Of a stretch of DNA of 64,000 bases, positions 49,614 through 59,360 are shown piece by piece. Source of the stretch: Ancylobacter polymorphus (GTDB lineage Bacteria > Pseudomonadota > Alphaproteobacteria > Rhizobiales > Xanthobacteraceae); the NCBI RefSeq assembly GCF_030813495.1, contig NZ_JAUSUI010000006.1, forward strand, positions 124,001 through 188,000, in the 5' to 3' direction. The stretch's first letter is position 1. Every line of letters starts with the position of its first letter. The translations under genes and the position numbers were made by a program. Under the pieces are notes generated by a model, which was not told the DNA's origin, searched no databases, and saw only the letters and a list, made by a program, of their open reading frames with translations.

Positions 49614-50510
49614 TCAGCCGGCGGCGCGGATCACGGCCCGCGTGCCCCAGGGGTCGGTGACGGCGACGCCGTGCGGGCGCGCCGCTACCGTCTCGCCCGC
49701 CGCGTTCAGCCGCGCGCGCACCGCCTCCACGGCGGCGGCGTCGGGCAGAACGATTTCATACGCGACGAGGCCGACGCTGTTGGCCGGTGCCGGCCCGCCA
49801 TTGCGGCTGTGCCAGATGTTGAGCCCGAGATGGTGGTGATAGCCGCCGGCGCTGACGAACAGCGCGCCGGGATAGCGGTCCGTCGTGATCGCGAAGCCGA
49901 GCCCGTCGACATAGAAATGCCGGGCGCGCGCGAGGTCGCCGACCTGGAGATGCACATGGCCGACGCGTGTGCCCTCGGGCATCGGGGCATCGAGCGGGGC
50001 GCCCTCGGGCGCATCGGCGAGCAGGTTGCGCAAATCGAGCGGGTGCGTCGCCATCTCGATCGTCGTCCTGTCCCAGCGCCAGTCGCCTTCCGGCCGGTCG
50101 CGATAGATTTCGATGCCGTTGCCATCGGGGTCGTCGAGATAGAGCGCCTCGCTCACCAGATGGTCGGAGGCGCCGAGCCGCACGCCCCGCGCGATCAGCC
50201 GGCGCAGCACCACGGCGAGGGCGGGACGATCCGGCACCAGCAGGGCGACATGGAACAGGCCGGTAGTGCCCGCCGGGCGCGCATGGGCATCGGGCGCGCC
50301 GACCAGTTCGATCAGCGTCTCATTGCCGACGCCGAGGCGCAGGCTGCCGTCCTCGCCCTTGCCGAGCAGCGCGAGCCCAACCGTGCCGGTGTAGAAAGCG
50401 GCGGAGCGCGCCGCGTCACGCACGCGCAGGCGTACCGCGCCAAGGCGCAGGCCGGCGGGCAGGGCGGAAGCGGCGGCAGCGGGCGACGGGGCGGGGGAGA
50501 GCGTGTTCAT
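49614..50510 (-). CDS. VOC-family protein, CatE-like
   Basis: 298 residues, two vicinal-oxygen-chelate modules. First module: LGAVRLRVRDAARSAAFYTGTVGL, LFHVALLVPD, LYLDDPDGNGIEIYRDRPEGDW. Second: VGHVHLQVGDLARARHFYVDGLGF, YHHHLGLNIW. The place of the last metal Glu (DPWGTRAVI) holds Val instead, so the C-terminal site may bind metal weakly. Similar to Bacillus CatE-type catechol-2,3-dioxygenase-like proteins; activity unproven. A perfect 16-bp dyad lies at 50585-50600. Confidence 0.82.
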   Translation of the reverse strand: MNTLSPAPSPAAAASALPAGLRLGAVRLRVRDAARSAAFYTGTVGLALLGKGEDGSLRLGVGNETLIELVGAPDAHARPAGTTGLFHVALLVPDRPALAVVLRRLIARGVRLGASDHLVSEALYLDDPDGNGIEIYRDRPEGDWRWDRTTIEMATHPLDLRNLLADAPEGAPLDAPMPEGTRVGHVHLQVGDLARARHFYVDGLGFAITTDRYPGALFVSAGGYHHHLGLNIWHSRNGGPAPANSVGLVAYEIVLPDAAAVEAVRARLNAAGETVAARPHGVAVTDPWGTRAVIRAAG

Positions 50511-50584
50511 GGCGGGTCCTCGGGGCGGCTTTATGTGTTGCCGCTAAGGTCGTGCAATACCGGCCGTGCCGCAATGGCGGCTTG

Positions 50585-50600
50585 ATTGCAGTGTTGCAAT
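50585..50600. promoter_or_regulatory. Dyad upstream of the VOC gene
   Basis: ATTGCAGTGTTGCAAT, perfect 6-bp arms. TGCAATACC also occurs twice (50553-50561, 50595-50603), 42 bp apart, about four helical turns. Located 75 bp upstream of the VOC start in the divergent VOC-purA region. Looks like the target of a MarR/HxlR-type repressor not encoded in the window. Confidence 0.45.
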
Positions 50601-50710
50601 ACCAACCTGTCCTCGGCGCCCGGTTCGGCGCCGCTGCGCGCGCTTGTGCATCGCGTCAACGGCATGGCCCGCGTTCTTGCCTCTCCCTGTGTCATACCTT
50701 AAGACGAAGC

Positions 50711-50740
50711 AGCCCCGGTCGGACGTTCGCCGGGGCTTTG
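50711..50740 (+). terminator. Terminator-like hairpin upstream of purA
   Basis: AGCCCCGG (50711-50718) with CCGGGGCT (50730-50737) then TTTG. It is 59 bp before the purA GTG and no gene ends upstream on this strand, so it may end a leader or small RNA, or attenuate purA. Confidence 0.5.
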
Positions 50741-50798
50741 TCTGTGCGCGGGCACGGCACGCCGCCGCACCCCGCCTCGCAATGCAGGAGCGTGGCTC

Positions 50799-52091
50799 GT
50801 GGCGAATGTGGTCGTCGTCGGTTCCCAGTGGGGCGACGAGGGTAAGGGTAAAATTGTCGATTGGCTGAGCGAGCAGGCGGACGTGGTCGTCCGCTTTCAG
50901 GGCGGCCACAATGCCGGGCATACGCTCGTCGTTGGCGACAAGACCTACAAATTGTCGCTGCTGCCGTCCGGCCTGGTGCGCGGCGCCCGGCTGTCGATCA
51001 TCGGCAATGGCGTGGTGCTCGACCCGTGGGCGCTGGTGGACGAGATCACCCGCATCACCGGCCAGGGCGTCGAAGTGACCCCCGAGCGGCTGCGCGTGGC
51101 GGAGAATGTCGCGCTGATCCTGCCGCTGCACCGCGAGCTCGACGCGATTCGCGAGAATGCTTCCGCCGGCACCAAGATCGGCACCACCAAGCGCGGCATC
51201 GGCCCGGCCTATGAGGACAAGGTGGGCCGGCGCGCCATCCGCCTGATCGACCTCGCCTCGCCGCAGACGCTGGCCGGCAAGATCGATCGCCTGCTGGCGC
51301 ATCACAACGCGCTGCGGCGCGGCCTCGGCATCGAGGAAGTGGACGCCGCCCGTCTTGCCGCCGAACTCGCTGAGATCGCCCCCAAGGTGCTGCCCTATAT
51401 GGACCGCGCCTGGGCCCTGCTGGACGATGAGCGCCGGCGCGGCGCCAAGATCCTGTTCGAGGGCGCGCAGGGCGCGCTGCTCGATGTCGACCACGGCACC
51501 TATCCTTTTGTGACCTCCTCCAACACGGTGGCGGCGCAGGCGGCGACGGGCTCCGGCCTCGGCCCGGGTGCGATCGGCTATGTACTGGGTATCACCAAGG
51601 CCTATACGACCCGCGTCGGCGAAGGTCCGTTCCCGACCGAGCTGCACGACGACACCGGCCGCCGCATCGGCGAGCGGGGGCATGAGTTCGGCACCGTCAC
51701 CGGCCGTCCGCGCCGCTGCGGCTGGTTCGATGCCACGCTGGTGCGCCAGACCGTGCGCACCTCGGGCATCAACGGCATCGCGCTGACCAAACTCGACGTG
51801 CTCGACGGCTTTGACGAGCTGAAGATCTGCACGCGCTATCGCCTCGACGGGCAGGAGATCGACTATTTCCCCGCCGGGCAGGACGCCCAGGCGCGGGTCG
51901 AGCCGGTCTATGTCACCATCGAGGGCTGGAGCGAATCGACCGCAGGCGCCCGTTCCTGGGCCGACCTGCCGGCCGAGGCGGTGAAGTATGTGCGCCTCAT
52001 CGAGGAACTGATCGGCTGCCCGGTGGCTTTGCTGTCCACCAGCCCCGAGCGCGATGATACGATCCTGGTGCAGAACCCGTTTGAATCCTAG
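50799..52091 (+). CDS. purA: PurA, adenylosuccinate synthetase
   Basis: 430 residues, GTP-dependent conversion of IMP and aspartate to adenylosuccinate in AMP synthesis. Starts [23 protein letters not shown]; phosphate and IMP loops [44 protein letters not shown] and [11 protein letters not shown] all present. GTG start with AGGAG (50786-50790). The next gene, a conserved membrane protein, begins 28 bp later. Confidence 0.97.
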   Translation: MANVVVVGSQWGDEGKGKIVDWLSEQADVVVRFQGGHNAGHTLVVGDKTYKLSLLPSGLVRGARLSIIGNGVVLDPWALVDEITRITGQGVEVTPERLRVAENVALILPLHRELDAIRENASAGTKIGTTKRGIGPAYEDKVGRRAIRLIDLASPQTLAGKIDRLLAHHNALRRGLGIEEVDAARLAAELAEIAPKVLPYMDRAWALLDDERRRGAKILFEGAQGALLDVDHGTYPFVTSSNTVAAQAATGSGLGPGAIGYVLGITKAYTTRVGEGPFPTELHDDTGRRIGERGHEFGTVTGRPRRCGWFDATLVRQTVRTSGINGIALTKLDVLDGFDELKICTRYRLDGQEIDYFPAGQDAQARVEPVYVTIEGWSESTAGARSWADLPAEAVKYVRLIEELIGCPVALLSTSPERDDTILVQNPFES

Positions 52092-52119
52092 ACCTTCCCT
52101 CCGGACCTGAACCTCCCCC

Positions 52120-53667
52120 ATGGCCGACTACTACCCGCTCATCGCCCGCGCCGTTGGCGGCCTCCCCGACAAGACGGCGGAGGCGCGCAAGGCTGTCTAT
52201 GAGCGGGCGCGGCGGGCGCTTCTCGCCCAGCTCACCGCCGTCGACCCGCCGCTTTCCGCACCTGATGTCGCCCGCGAGCAGCAGGCGCTGGAGACGGCGA
52301 TCGACCGGGTGGAGGCCGATTTCGGCGGAACGGTTCCGGCCGCTCCGCCACGGGCACCGGTGGCACCGCTCGCGCCGGTGAGCCCGCCTGCCGCAGTGGC
52401 CGCGCCGCCAGCGCCTCCGCCCGTGACCCGGGCGCCGCTCACCGCGGCGAATCCGCCGGCGCCACCTGTGACGCCCTCACCGGTCTCGCCCGCCGCCTTC
52501 CCCGAAGCGGCCCCGCCGCCGCGCTGGAGCGGGCGCAGCCCGGAGCGCCCAGTGGAGCGAGCCCCCGAGGTGGGCACCGGCTTTCACCCGAGCGAGGCCG
52601 AAGCGGTGGCCGCCGGGCTGGAGCCGCCGCGCGGCGCCGGCCGCCCGTCCGACTGGCGCAGCGAGGCTGCCCGGCTGGTGCGCGAACGGGAGGCCGGCGA
52701 GGCCGCTCAGGACATCGCCCGGGAGGGGGCGCGTGCCAGCGGCGAATCCCTGCCCAACACAGCGAATTCCGGCGAGGAAGCGCCTGTCGCCGAGGCGCCC
52801 GCCGCCAAGGGCGGGCGCAGCCGGCTCATCGCCATCGGTCTTTTCGTGCTGCTGCTGATCGCCGGCGGCGTCGTCGGCTATACGCAGCGCGCGACCATCG
52901 TGGCGCTTCTGCATGGCGGCAGCGCCGGCACGTCCGCGCCCTCCGCGCAGGCGCCGGCCACGCCGGCCCGCGCCGATGCGCCGAAGTCGACGGATCGCAT
53001 CACGCAAGCGAGCGGTGAGCCCGCCTCCGCGCCGGCCAGCGCGCCGCAGGCGGCGGGCGGTGCCGAGGCGGGGCAGAGCACCGACCAGCGCGCCGTGCTG
53101 TTCGAGGAAAGCCCCGGCGGCGGCGAGCAGGGGCTGCAGCAATATGTCGGCACGGTAGAATGGAGCACCGAGCAGGCCAGCGCCGGCGCCGGCCAGCCGA
53201 CCGATCTCGGCGTGCGGGCGGAGATTTCGATCCCGGCGCGCAATTTCAGCGCCACGCTGACCTTCCGCCGCAATCAGGACCCGTCGATCCCGGCCTCGCA
53301 TATCGTCGAGGTGCAGTTCAAGCTGCCGCCGGGCTTCGATCTCGGCAACATTTCCAGCGTGCCGGGCATGCGTGCCAAGGCATCGGAAGGGGCGCAGGGC
53401 GCGCCGCTGGTGGGCCTCGCCGTGCGGGTGGCGCCGAATTACTTCCTGATCGGCCTGTCCTCGCTGCCGGCGGATGTGCAGCGCAATCTCGGCTTCATCA
53501 TCACCCGCAACTGGCTCGACCTGCCGCTGGTGTTCGAGAACGGCCGCCGCGCCATCCTGGTGCTCGACAAGGGCGGGGCCGGGCAGGCGGCCTTCCGTCA
53601 GGCCTATACGGCGTGGGGTCTCGCCCCGGCGACGCCGCCCGCGCAGCAGGACCAGAATCCGAACTGA
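52120..53667 (+). CDS. Conserved PurA-linked membrane protein of unknown function
   Basis: 515 residues. N-terminal 70-residue helical part YYPLIARAVGGLPDKTAEARKAVYERARRALLAQL, then an Ala/Pro linker, one transmembrane helix at about residues 231-249 (RLIAIGLFVLLLIAGGVVGY), a second linker and a C-terminal domain of about 160 residues (VGTVEWSTEQASAG..., SATLTFRRNQDPSIPASHIVEVQFKLPPGF, NLGFIITRNWLDLPLVFENGRRAILVLDKG). Relatives with this start follow purA in Rhizobiales. The N-part is cytosolic and the C-part periplasmic by the positive-inside rule. Function unknown. Confidence 0.85.
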   Translation: MADYYPLIARAVGGLPDKTAEARKAVYERARRALLAQLTAVDPPLSAPDVAREQQALETAIDRVEADFGGTVPAAPPRAPVAPLAPVSPPAAVAAPPAPPPVTRAPLTAANPPAPPVTPSPVSPAAFPEAAPPPRWSGRSPERPVERAPEVGTGFHPSEAEAVAAGLEPPRGAGRPSDWRSEAARLVREREAGEAAQDIAREGARASGESLPNTANSGEEAPVAEAPAAKGGRSRLIAIGLFVLLLIAGGVVGYTQRATIVALLHGGSAGTSAPSAQAPATPARADAPKSTDRITQASGEPASAPASAPQAAGGAEAGQSTDQRAVLFEESPGGGEQGLQQYVGTVEWSTEQASAGAGQPTDLGVRAEISIPARNFSATLTFRRNQDPSIPASHIVEVQFKLPPGFDLGNISSVPGMRAKASEGAQGAPLVGLAVRVAPNYFLIGLSSLPADVQRNLGFIITRNWLDLPLVFENGRRAILVLDKGGAGQAAFRQAYTAWGLAPATPPAQQDQNPN

Positions 53668-53692
53668 CGCCGGCTATCGGCGGCTGAAGATC

Positions 53693-53719
53693 AGGGGAAG
53701 CCTCGCGCTTCCCCTTTTT
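53693..53719 (+). terminator. Terminator after the purA-linked gene
   Basis: AGGGGAAGC (53693-53701) with GCTTCCCCT (53707-53715), 5-nt loop, then TTTTTC. It closes the purA transcript 26 bp after the stop. Confidence 0.93.
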
Positions 53720-53794
53720 CTTGTGCCTTCACCGGCGGAACGCCCGCGGGTTCCGGTGGGTCAATGTCATGCGTCTGGCGCAAGGGCGGTATCT

Positions 53795-53809
53795 GGTATG
53801 TGGTATGCC
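53795..53809. promoter_or_regulatory. GGTAT-N5-ATGCC-type operator upstream of the 42-residue ORF
   Basis: GGTATGTGGTATGCC, part of a run of three GGTAT units (53789-53809). 13 of 15 bases equal the site at 58101-58115. The half-dyad form resembles GntR (FadR/VanR-type) sites. It lies 59 bp before the small ORF. Confidence 0.45.
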
Positions 53810-53867
53810 AGAAGCCGACGGTCTTCGCTATTGTGCGTCGCAACATAGACGCGATCGGAGTCGGCGC

Positions 53868-53996
53868 ATGTTCCAGTCGATCTACCCCCTCCTGCCGCTG
53901 CTTATTCTCGGCCATGCGTGGATGACGATCCTGATCGTCGAACTGCTGGGCGATGAGGAGACGGCGGGAATGGCGCCGGAATGCTACCCGGCATGA
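53868..53996 (+). CDS. Small membrane protein, 42 residues
   Basis: MFQSIYPLLPLLILGHAWMT, then ILIVELLGDEETAGMAPECYPA. One long hydrophobic helix (residues 5-28) and a short acidic tail with one Cys. GGAG at 53857-53860, 7 nt before the ATG at 53868. Upstream are the operator-like 53795-53809 and an imperfect 21-bp dyad 53828-53848; downstream is a terminator at 54001. Own signals on both sides support a true gene, though no homolog is recognised. Confidence 0.5.
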   Translation: MFQSIYPLLPLLILGHAWMTILIVELLGDEETAGMAPECYPA

Positions 53997-54000
53997 CATG

Positions 54001-54030
54001 AAAAAACCCCGCGGCGGCACCGCGGGGTTT
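54001..54030. terminator. Terminator of sucD
   Basis: AAACCCCGCGG (54004-54014) with CCGCGGGGTTT (54020-54030), loop CGGCA. On the minus strand a T6 run follows. It ends sucCD and may also stop the plus-strand small gene. Confidence 0.92.
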
Positions 54031-54059
54031 GTCGTTTTCAGGTCCTGGCGGTGTGCCGA

Positions 54060-54955
54060 TCAGGCGGCGACACGGCCCTTGAGCACCTCGACCAGCGTCT
54101 TGCCGAGCCGGGCGGGGGAGGGAGAGACGACGATGCCGGCCTCTTCCATCGCCGCGATCTTGTCCTCGGCGCCGCCCTTGCCGCCGGAGATGATGGCACC
54201 GGCATGGCCCATGCGGCGGCCGGGAGGGGCGGTGCGGCCGGCGATGAAGCCGACCATCGGCTTCTTGCGGCCGCGCTTGGCCTCGTCCTTGAGGAACTGC
54301 GCCGCTTCTTCTTCCGCCGAGCCGCCGATCTCGCCGATCATGACGATGGATTCGGTGGCGTCGTCGGCCAGGAACAGTTCCAGCACGTCGATGAACTCGG
54401 TGCCCTTCACCGGGTCGCCGCCAATGCCGACGGCGGTGGTCTGGCCGAGGCCTTCCTGCGAGGTCTGGAACACCGCCTCATAGGTCAGCGTGCCGGAGCG
54501 CGAGACGACGCCGACCGAGCCCTTCTTGAAGATGTTGGCCGGCATGATGCCGATCTTGCACTCGCCGGCGGTGACGATGCCGGGGCAGTTGGGGCCGACG
54601 AGGCGGGACTTGGAACCGTCCAGCGCGCGACGCACCTTCACCATATCGAGCACCGGAATGCCCTCGGTAATGCAGACGATGAGCGGGATTTCCGCCGCGA
54701 TCGCCTCGCAGATGGCATCGGCCGCGCCCGGAGGCGGCACATAGATGACCGAGGCGTCGGCGCCGGTCTTCTCGCGCGCCTCGGCGACGGTGTCGAACAC
54801 CGGCAGGCCGAGATGGGTGGAGCCGCCCTTGCCCGGCGAAGTGCCGCCGACCACCTGCGAGCCATAGGCCAGCGCCTGCTCGGAGTGGAAGGTGCCGTTC
54901 TTGCCGGTGAAGCCCTGGGTGATGATCTTGGTGTTCTTGTTGATGAGGACCGACA

Positions 54956-54956
<1 letters not shown>
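54060..54956 (-). CDS. sucD: SucD, succinyl-CoA synthetase alpha subunit
   Basis: 298 residues, TCA-cycle enzyme that makes succinate and ATP or [31 protein letters not shown], CoA-binding [36 protein letters not shown] and the phosphohistidine in [27 protein letters not shown] 54956 shares its A with the sucC stop, so translation is coupled; a GTG at 54959 is not needed. Confidence 0.97.
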
Positions 54957-56155
<1,199 letters not shown>

Positions 56156-56287
56156 TAATTCCGCTCCTCCACAACCGGCGGGTCGGGAGAGCCGCCCCGG
56201 CCCTCCCGTCGATTGGCGTATCCTATTTCCCTATAGGCGCACACGCGCCAAGACGCTACTGCGCCGAAACGCAGACACCCTATGCCG

Positions 56288-57061
56288 CTACTGCACGAAG
56301 GTGTTGCTCAGCGTCCCGATGCCCTCGATCACGATTTCCACCGTGTTGGTCGGGGCCTTCATCACACCGACGCCGACCGACGTGCCGCAGCAGATGATGT
56401 CGCCGGGGTTCAGAGTCATATCGTGCGAAATGCGGCTCACCAGCTGGCGGGCCGAGAACACCATGTCGCTGATCGGGTAGTTCTGGCGCTCGTCGCCATT
56501 GAGCACCGTGCGCACGACGAGGCTGGCGGGATCGACATCAGTCGCCACCACGGGCCCGAACGGTCCGAAGCCGTCGAAGCTCTTGGCCCGCACCCATTGG
56601 GCGAAGGTAGCATCTTTGTTGATGATGTCGGCCGCGGTGATGTCGTTCACGCAGGTATAGCCGAAGATGTAGCCATCGGCTTCTTCTTCGGAGACGGCGG
56701 TGGCCTTCTTGCCGATGACGATGCCGAGTTCGCCCTCATAGACGACCTTGCCGTCATAGGAGGCCGGCCGGTGCACGGTGGCGCCGGGGCTGGTGAGGCA
56801 GGAACCGGCTTTGAGCAGATAAAGCGGATCGGCCGGAACCGGCGAATTCAGCTTGGCCGCCAAGGCATGGAAATTGTTCCACAGCGCGATGATCTTGGTC
56901 GGCTCCGTCGGGGCGAGGAGATCGACCTCGGAGAGCGCGATGCGCTCTCCGGTCGGCGTGGCGCCAGTGAACATGTCGCCGCTATGGACGGTGATGGTGT
57001 CGCCCTCGAGCGTGCCGAAGCCGGCCGCGCCCGAGCGCTGGTAACGAACCCAGTGTGCCAT
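56288..57061 (-). CDS. Fumarylacetoacetate-hydrolase (FAH) family protein
   Basis: 257 residues. The FAH-fold metal site is near YEGELGIVIGKKA with the following DGYIFGYTCVNDITAADI, and KSFDGFGPFGPVVATD and NPGDIICCGTSVGVGVMK. Close to the 2-hydroxyhepta-2,4-diene-dioate isomerase / ureidoglycolate-lyase-like group, which acts on 2-oxo acids. It is 12 bp from the reductase gene, so both may act on one compound. Function not assigned. Confidence 0.88.
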   Translation of the reverse strand: MAHWVRYQRSGAAGFGTLEGDTITVHSGDMFTGATPTGERIALSEVDLLAPTEPTKIIALWNNFHALAAKLNSPVPADPLYLLKAGSCLTSPGATVHRPASYDGKVVYEGELGIVIGKKATAVSEEEADGYIFGYTCVNDITAADIINKDATFAQWVRAKSFDGFGPFGPVVATDVDPASLVVRTVLNGDERQNYPISDMVFSARQLVSRISHDMTLNPGDIICCGTSVGVGVMKAPTNTVEIVIEGIGTLSNTFVQ

Positions 57062-57073
57062 GTCTCGCCGAAC

Positions 57074-58051
57074 TCAGTTGTACAGGCCGGCGATCTGCGC
57101 GCGCTGGCGGACCAGCGAGAGCACGACGTCGATGGTCGGGGTCGGGATGCCGGCGAGGCGGCCCATTTCCTGAACGACGGTGACGAGCGCGTCGATTTCC
57201 ATGGCGCGGGAGCGTTCGAGATCCTGCAGCATGGAGGTCTTGTGCGCGCCGACGGCGCCGGCGCCGTCAATGCGGCGCTCGACGCCGACGCGGAAATTGA
57301 CGCCCGACTGGACGGCGATTTCCTGCGCTTCCAGCATCATCGCCTTGGCGACCGCGCGGGTGCCGGGATCGGAGGCGATCACGTCCAGCGTGGCATGGGT
57401 GAGGGCGCTGATCGGGTTGAAGCAGAGATTGCCCCACAGCTTCAGCCACAGCTCGTCACGGATGTTGGGCAGAACCGGCGCGCGCATGCCGCCGGCGGCG
57501 AAGGCTTCCGAGAGCTTGGTGGCGCGCTCGGTGATCTCGCCGGAGGGCTCGCCCAGCGGGAACTTGTCGCCATAGACGTGCTTGATGACGCCCGGTTCGA
57601 CCACTTCGGTCGCGGGATAGACGATGCAGCCAATGGCGCGCTCGGGGCGCAGGCCGGCCCACTGCTTGCCGCCGGGATCGACGCTTTCCAGCGTCTTGTT
57701 CTCCAGCTGATCGCCATGCTTGTAATAGTACCAGTAGGGCACGCCGTTGACGGCGGTGACCACGGCGGTGTCGTTGCCGAGCAGCGGCTGCATGGCGTCA
57801 ACGACGCCCGGCACCGAATGGGCCTTGAGCGCGACGATGACATAGTCCTGCGGGCCGAGTTCGGCCGGGTTGTCGGAGCAGGGAATGTGCTCGACACGCT
57901 CTTCGCCGTCGATGAGCAGCTTGAGGCCGTTCTTCTTCATGGCCTCGAGATGGGCGCCACGGGCAACCAGGCTGACATCGACGCCCGCCCGCTTGAGCTG
58001 GACGCCAACATAACCGCCGATCGCGCCGGCACCATAGATGCAGACCTTCAT
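57074..58051 (-). CDS. Ketopantoate-reductase (PanE/ApbA) family protein
   Basis: 325 residues from the ATG at 58051 with AGGAGGG upstream; a frame to 58279 is not used. N-terminal MKVCIYGAGAIGGYVGVQLKRAGV is the NADP motif; a Lys in VALKAHSVP, Asn-Gly in VTAVNGVPYW, Lys in ELWLKLWGNLCFNPISALTHATLD. Probably a 2-oxo-acid reductase. Pairing with an FAH protein suggests a catabolic role rather than pantothenate synthesis. A GntR-like operator is at 58101. Confidence 0.87.
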   Translation of the reverse strand: MKVCIYGAGAIGGYVGVQLKRAGVDVSLVARGAHLEAMKKNGLKLLIDGEERVEHIPCSDNPAELGPQDYVIVALKAHSVPGVVDAMQPLLGNDTAVVTAVNGVPYWYYYKHGDQLENKTLESVDPGGKQWAGLRPERAIGCIVYPATEVVEPGVIKHVYGDKFPLGEPSGEITERATKLSEAFAAGGMRAPVLPNIRDELWLKLWGNLCFNPISALTHATLDVIASDPGTRAVAKAMMLEAQEIAVQSGVNFRVGVERRIDGAGAVGAHKTSMLQDLERSRAMEIDALVTVVQEMGRLAGIPTPTIDVVLSLVRQRAQIAGLYN

Positions 58052-58100
58052 GGGACTCCCTCCTATGTCCAGGCTGCCCCCGCGGCGCCCGGACTTGTTT

Positions 58101-58115
58101 GGTATTTTGTATGCC
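58101..58115. promoter_or_regulatory. GntR-like operator upstream of the PanE-like gene
   Basis: GGTATTTTGTATGCC, 49 bp upstream of the start, with near-inverted arms GGTAT / ATGCC. 13 of 15 bases match 53795-53809. The rest of the 369-bp region 58052-58420 is AT-richer promoter DNA plus the terminator at 58366; no ORF is credible. Confidence 0.45.
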
Positions 58116-58365
58116 ATGATTAGGTGCAATGAGCCCCTAGTCAAGAGCGAAGGCACGGGCGTGATAAAACGTCGCGCATGTTTAGCCGCTTCGCTTATCC
58201 CAGCGGGGCGTGTTTGCGACGTGTCACTTAAGTTACTTCGCGAAGGACCGGCTTGTCCACGGTGTATAGGCCAGAACAATTGTCTGAATGAATACGCAAA
58301 AGACGTCGCGGGGCGTCGGATTTCACTAGCCGGACAGCAATGCTTACTTTTCTCGTCAGAAACAG

Positions 58366-58390
58366 TTCGGGGGCGCCAAGCGCCCCCGAA
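58366..58390. terminator. Terminator of gcl-hyi-glxR
   Basis: TTCGGGGGCGC (58366-58376) with GCGCCCCCGAA (58380-58390), 3-nt loop, 30 bp after glxR. Minus strand continues CTGTTTCTG. Confidence 0.85.
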
Positions 58391-58420
58391 GGTCGTTTTG
58401 AATTATGAATTCAGATACGC

Positions 58421-59311
58421 TCAGGCGTCCGGCGCGACGGTGTGATTGGCCATCAGTTCCAGGGCCTTGACGAGGGCCGAGTGGTCCCAGGCCGAGCCGC
58501 CATTGGCGGCGCAGGTGCTGAACAGCTGCTGCGCCAGAGCGGTGGAGGGCAGGGCCATCTGCATCTGGCGCGCGCCGTTGAGGGCGAGGTTCAGATCCTT
58601 CTGGTGCAGCTCGATGCGGAAGCCCGGGTTGAAGGTGCGGTTGATCATCCGCTCGCCATGGACTTCCAGAATGCGCGAATTGGCGAAGCCGCCCATCAGC
58701 GCCTGGCGCACCTTGGCCGGGTCCGCCCCCGCCTTGGAGGCGAAGAGCAGCGCCTCGCCGACGGCGAGGATGTTCAGCGCGACGATGATCTGGTTCGCCA
58801 CCTTGGTGGTCTGGCCGTCGCCATTGCCGCCGACGAGGGTGATGTTCTTGCCCATCTTCTCGAACAGCGGCTTCACCGTCTCGAACGCCTTCTCCGGGCC
58901 GCCGACCATGATGGTGAGCGAGGCCGCCTTGGCGCCGACCTCGCCGCCCGAGACCGGGGCGTCGAGATAGTCGCAGCCGAGTTCGTTGATCTTCTTGGCG
59001 AACTCCTTGGTCTCGACCGGGGCGATCGAGGACATGTCGACCACGATCTTGCCCGGGGTGAGGCCGGCGGCGATGCCGTTCTCGCCGAACAGGGCGGCGT
59101 TCACATGCGGGGTGTCCGGCACCATGGTGATGATGATGTCGGCGTTCTTGGCGACTTCGGAGCCGCTGGCGCAGGCCACGCCGCCCTTGCCGGTCAGCTC
59201 GGCCGGAACCGGCTTGACGTCGTAGAGATAGAGCGTGTGGCCGGCGTCGATGAGATGACCGGCCATGGGCGCGCCCATGATGCCGAGACCGACAAATCCA
59301 ACATTCGCCAT
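58421..59311 (-). CDS. glxR: GlxR/GarR, tartronate semialdehyde reductase
   Basis: 296 residues, beta-hydroxyacid dehydrogenase. N-terminal ANVGFVGLGIMGAPMAGHLIDAGH, substrate motif DAPVSGGEVGAKAASLTIMVGG and catalytic Lys region GNGDGQTTKVANQIIVALNI. Reduces tartronate semialdehyde from Gcl to glycerate with NAD(P)H. Last gene of the operon, 49 bp after hyi. Confidence 0.96.
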   Translation of the reverse strand: MANVGFVGLGIMGAPMAGHLIDAGHTLYLYDVKPVPAELTGKGGVACASGSEVAKNADIIITMVPDTPHVNAALFGENGIAAGLTPGKIVVDMSSIAPVETKEFAKKINELGCDYLDAPVSGGEVGAKAASLTIMVGGPEKAFETVKPLFEKMGKNITLVGGNGDGQTTKVANQIIVALNILAVGEALLFASKAGADPAKVRQALMGGFANSRILEVHGERMINRTFNPGFRIELHQKDLNLALNGARQMQMALPSTALAQQLFSTCAANGGSAWDHSALVKALELMANHTVAPDA

Positions 59312-59360
59312 CGTCTTATCCTCGTTTTCCCAGACGTTTCGTTTCTTGACCGGTGCAGCC

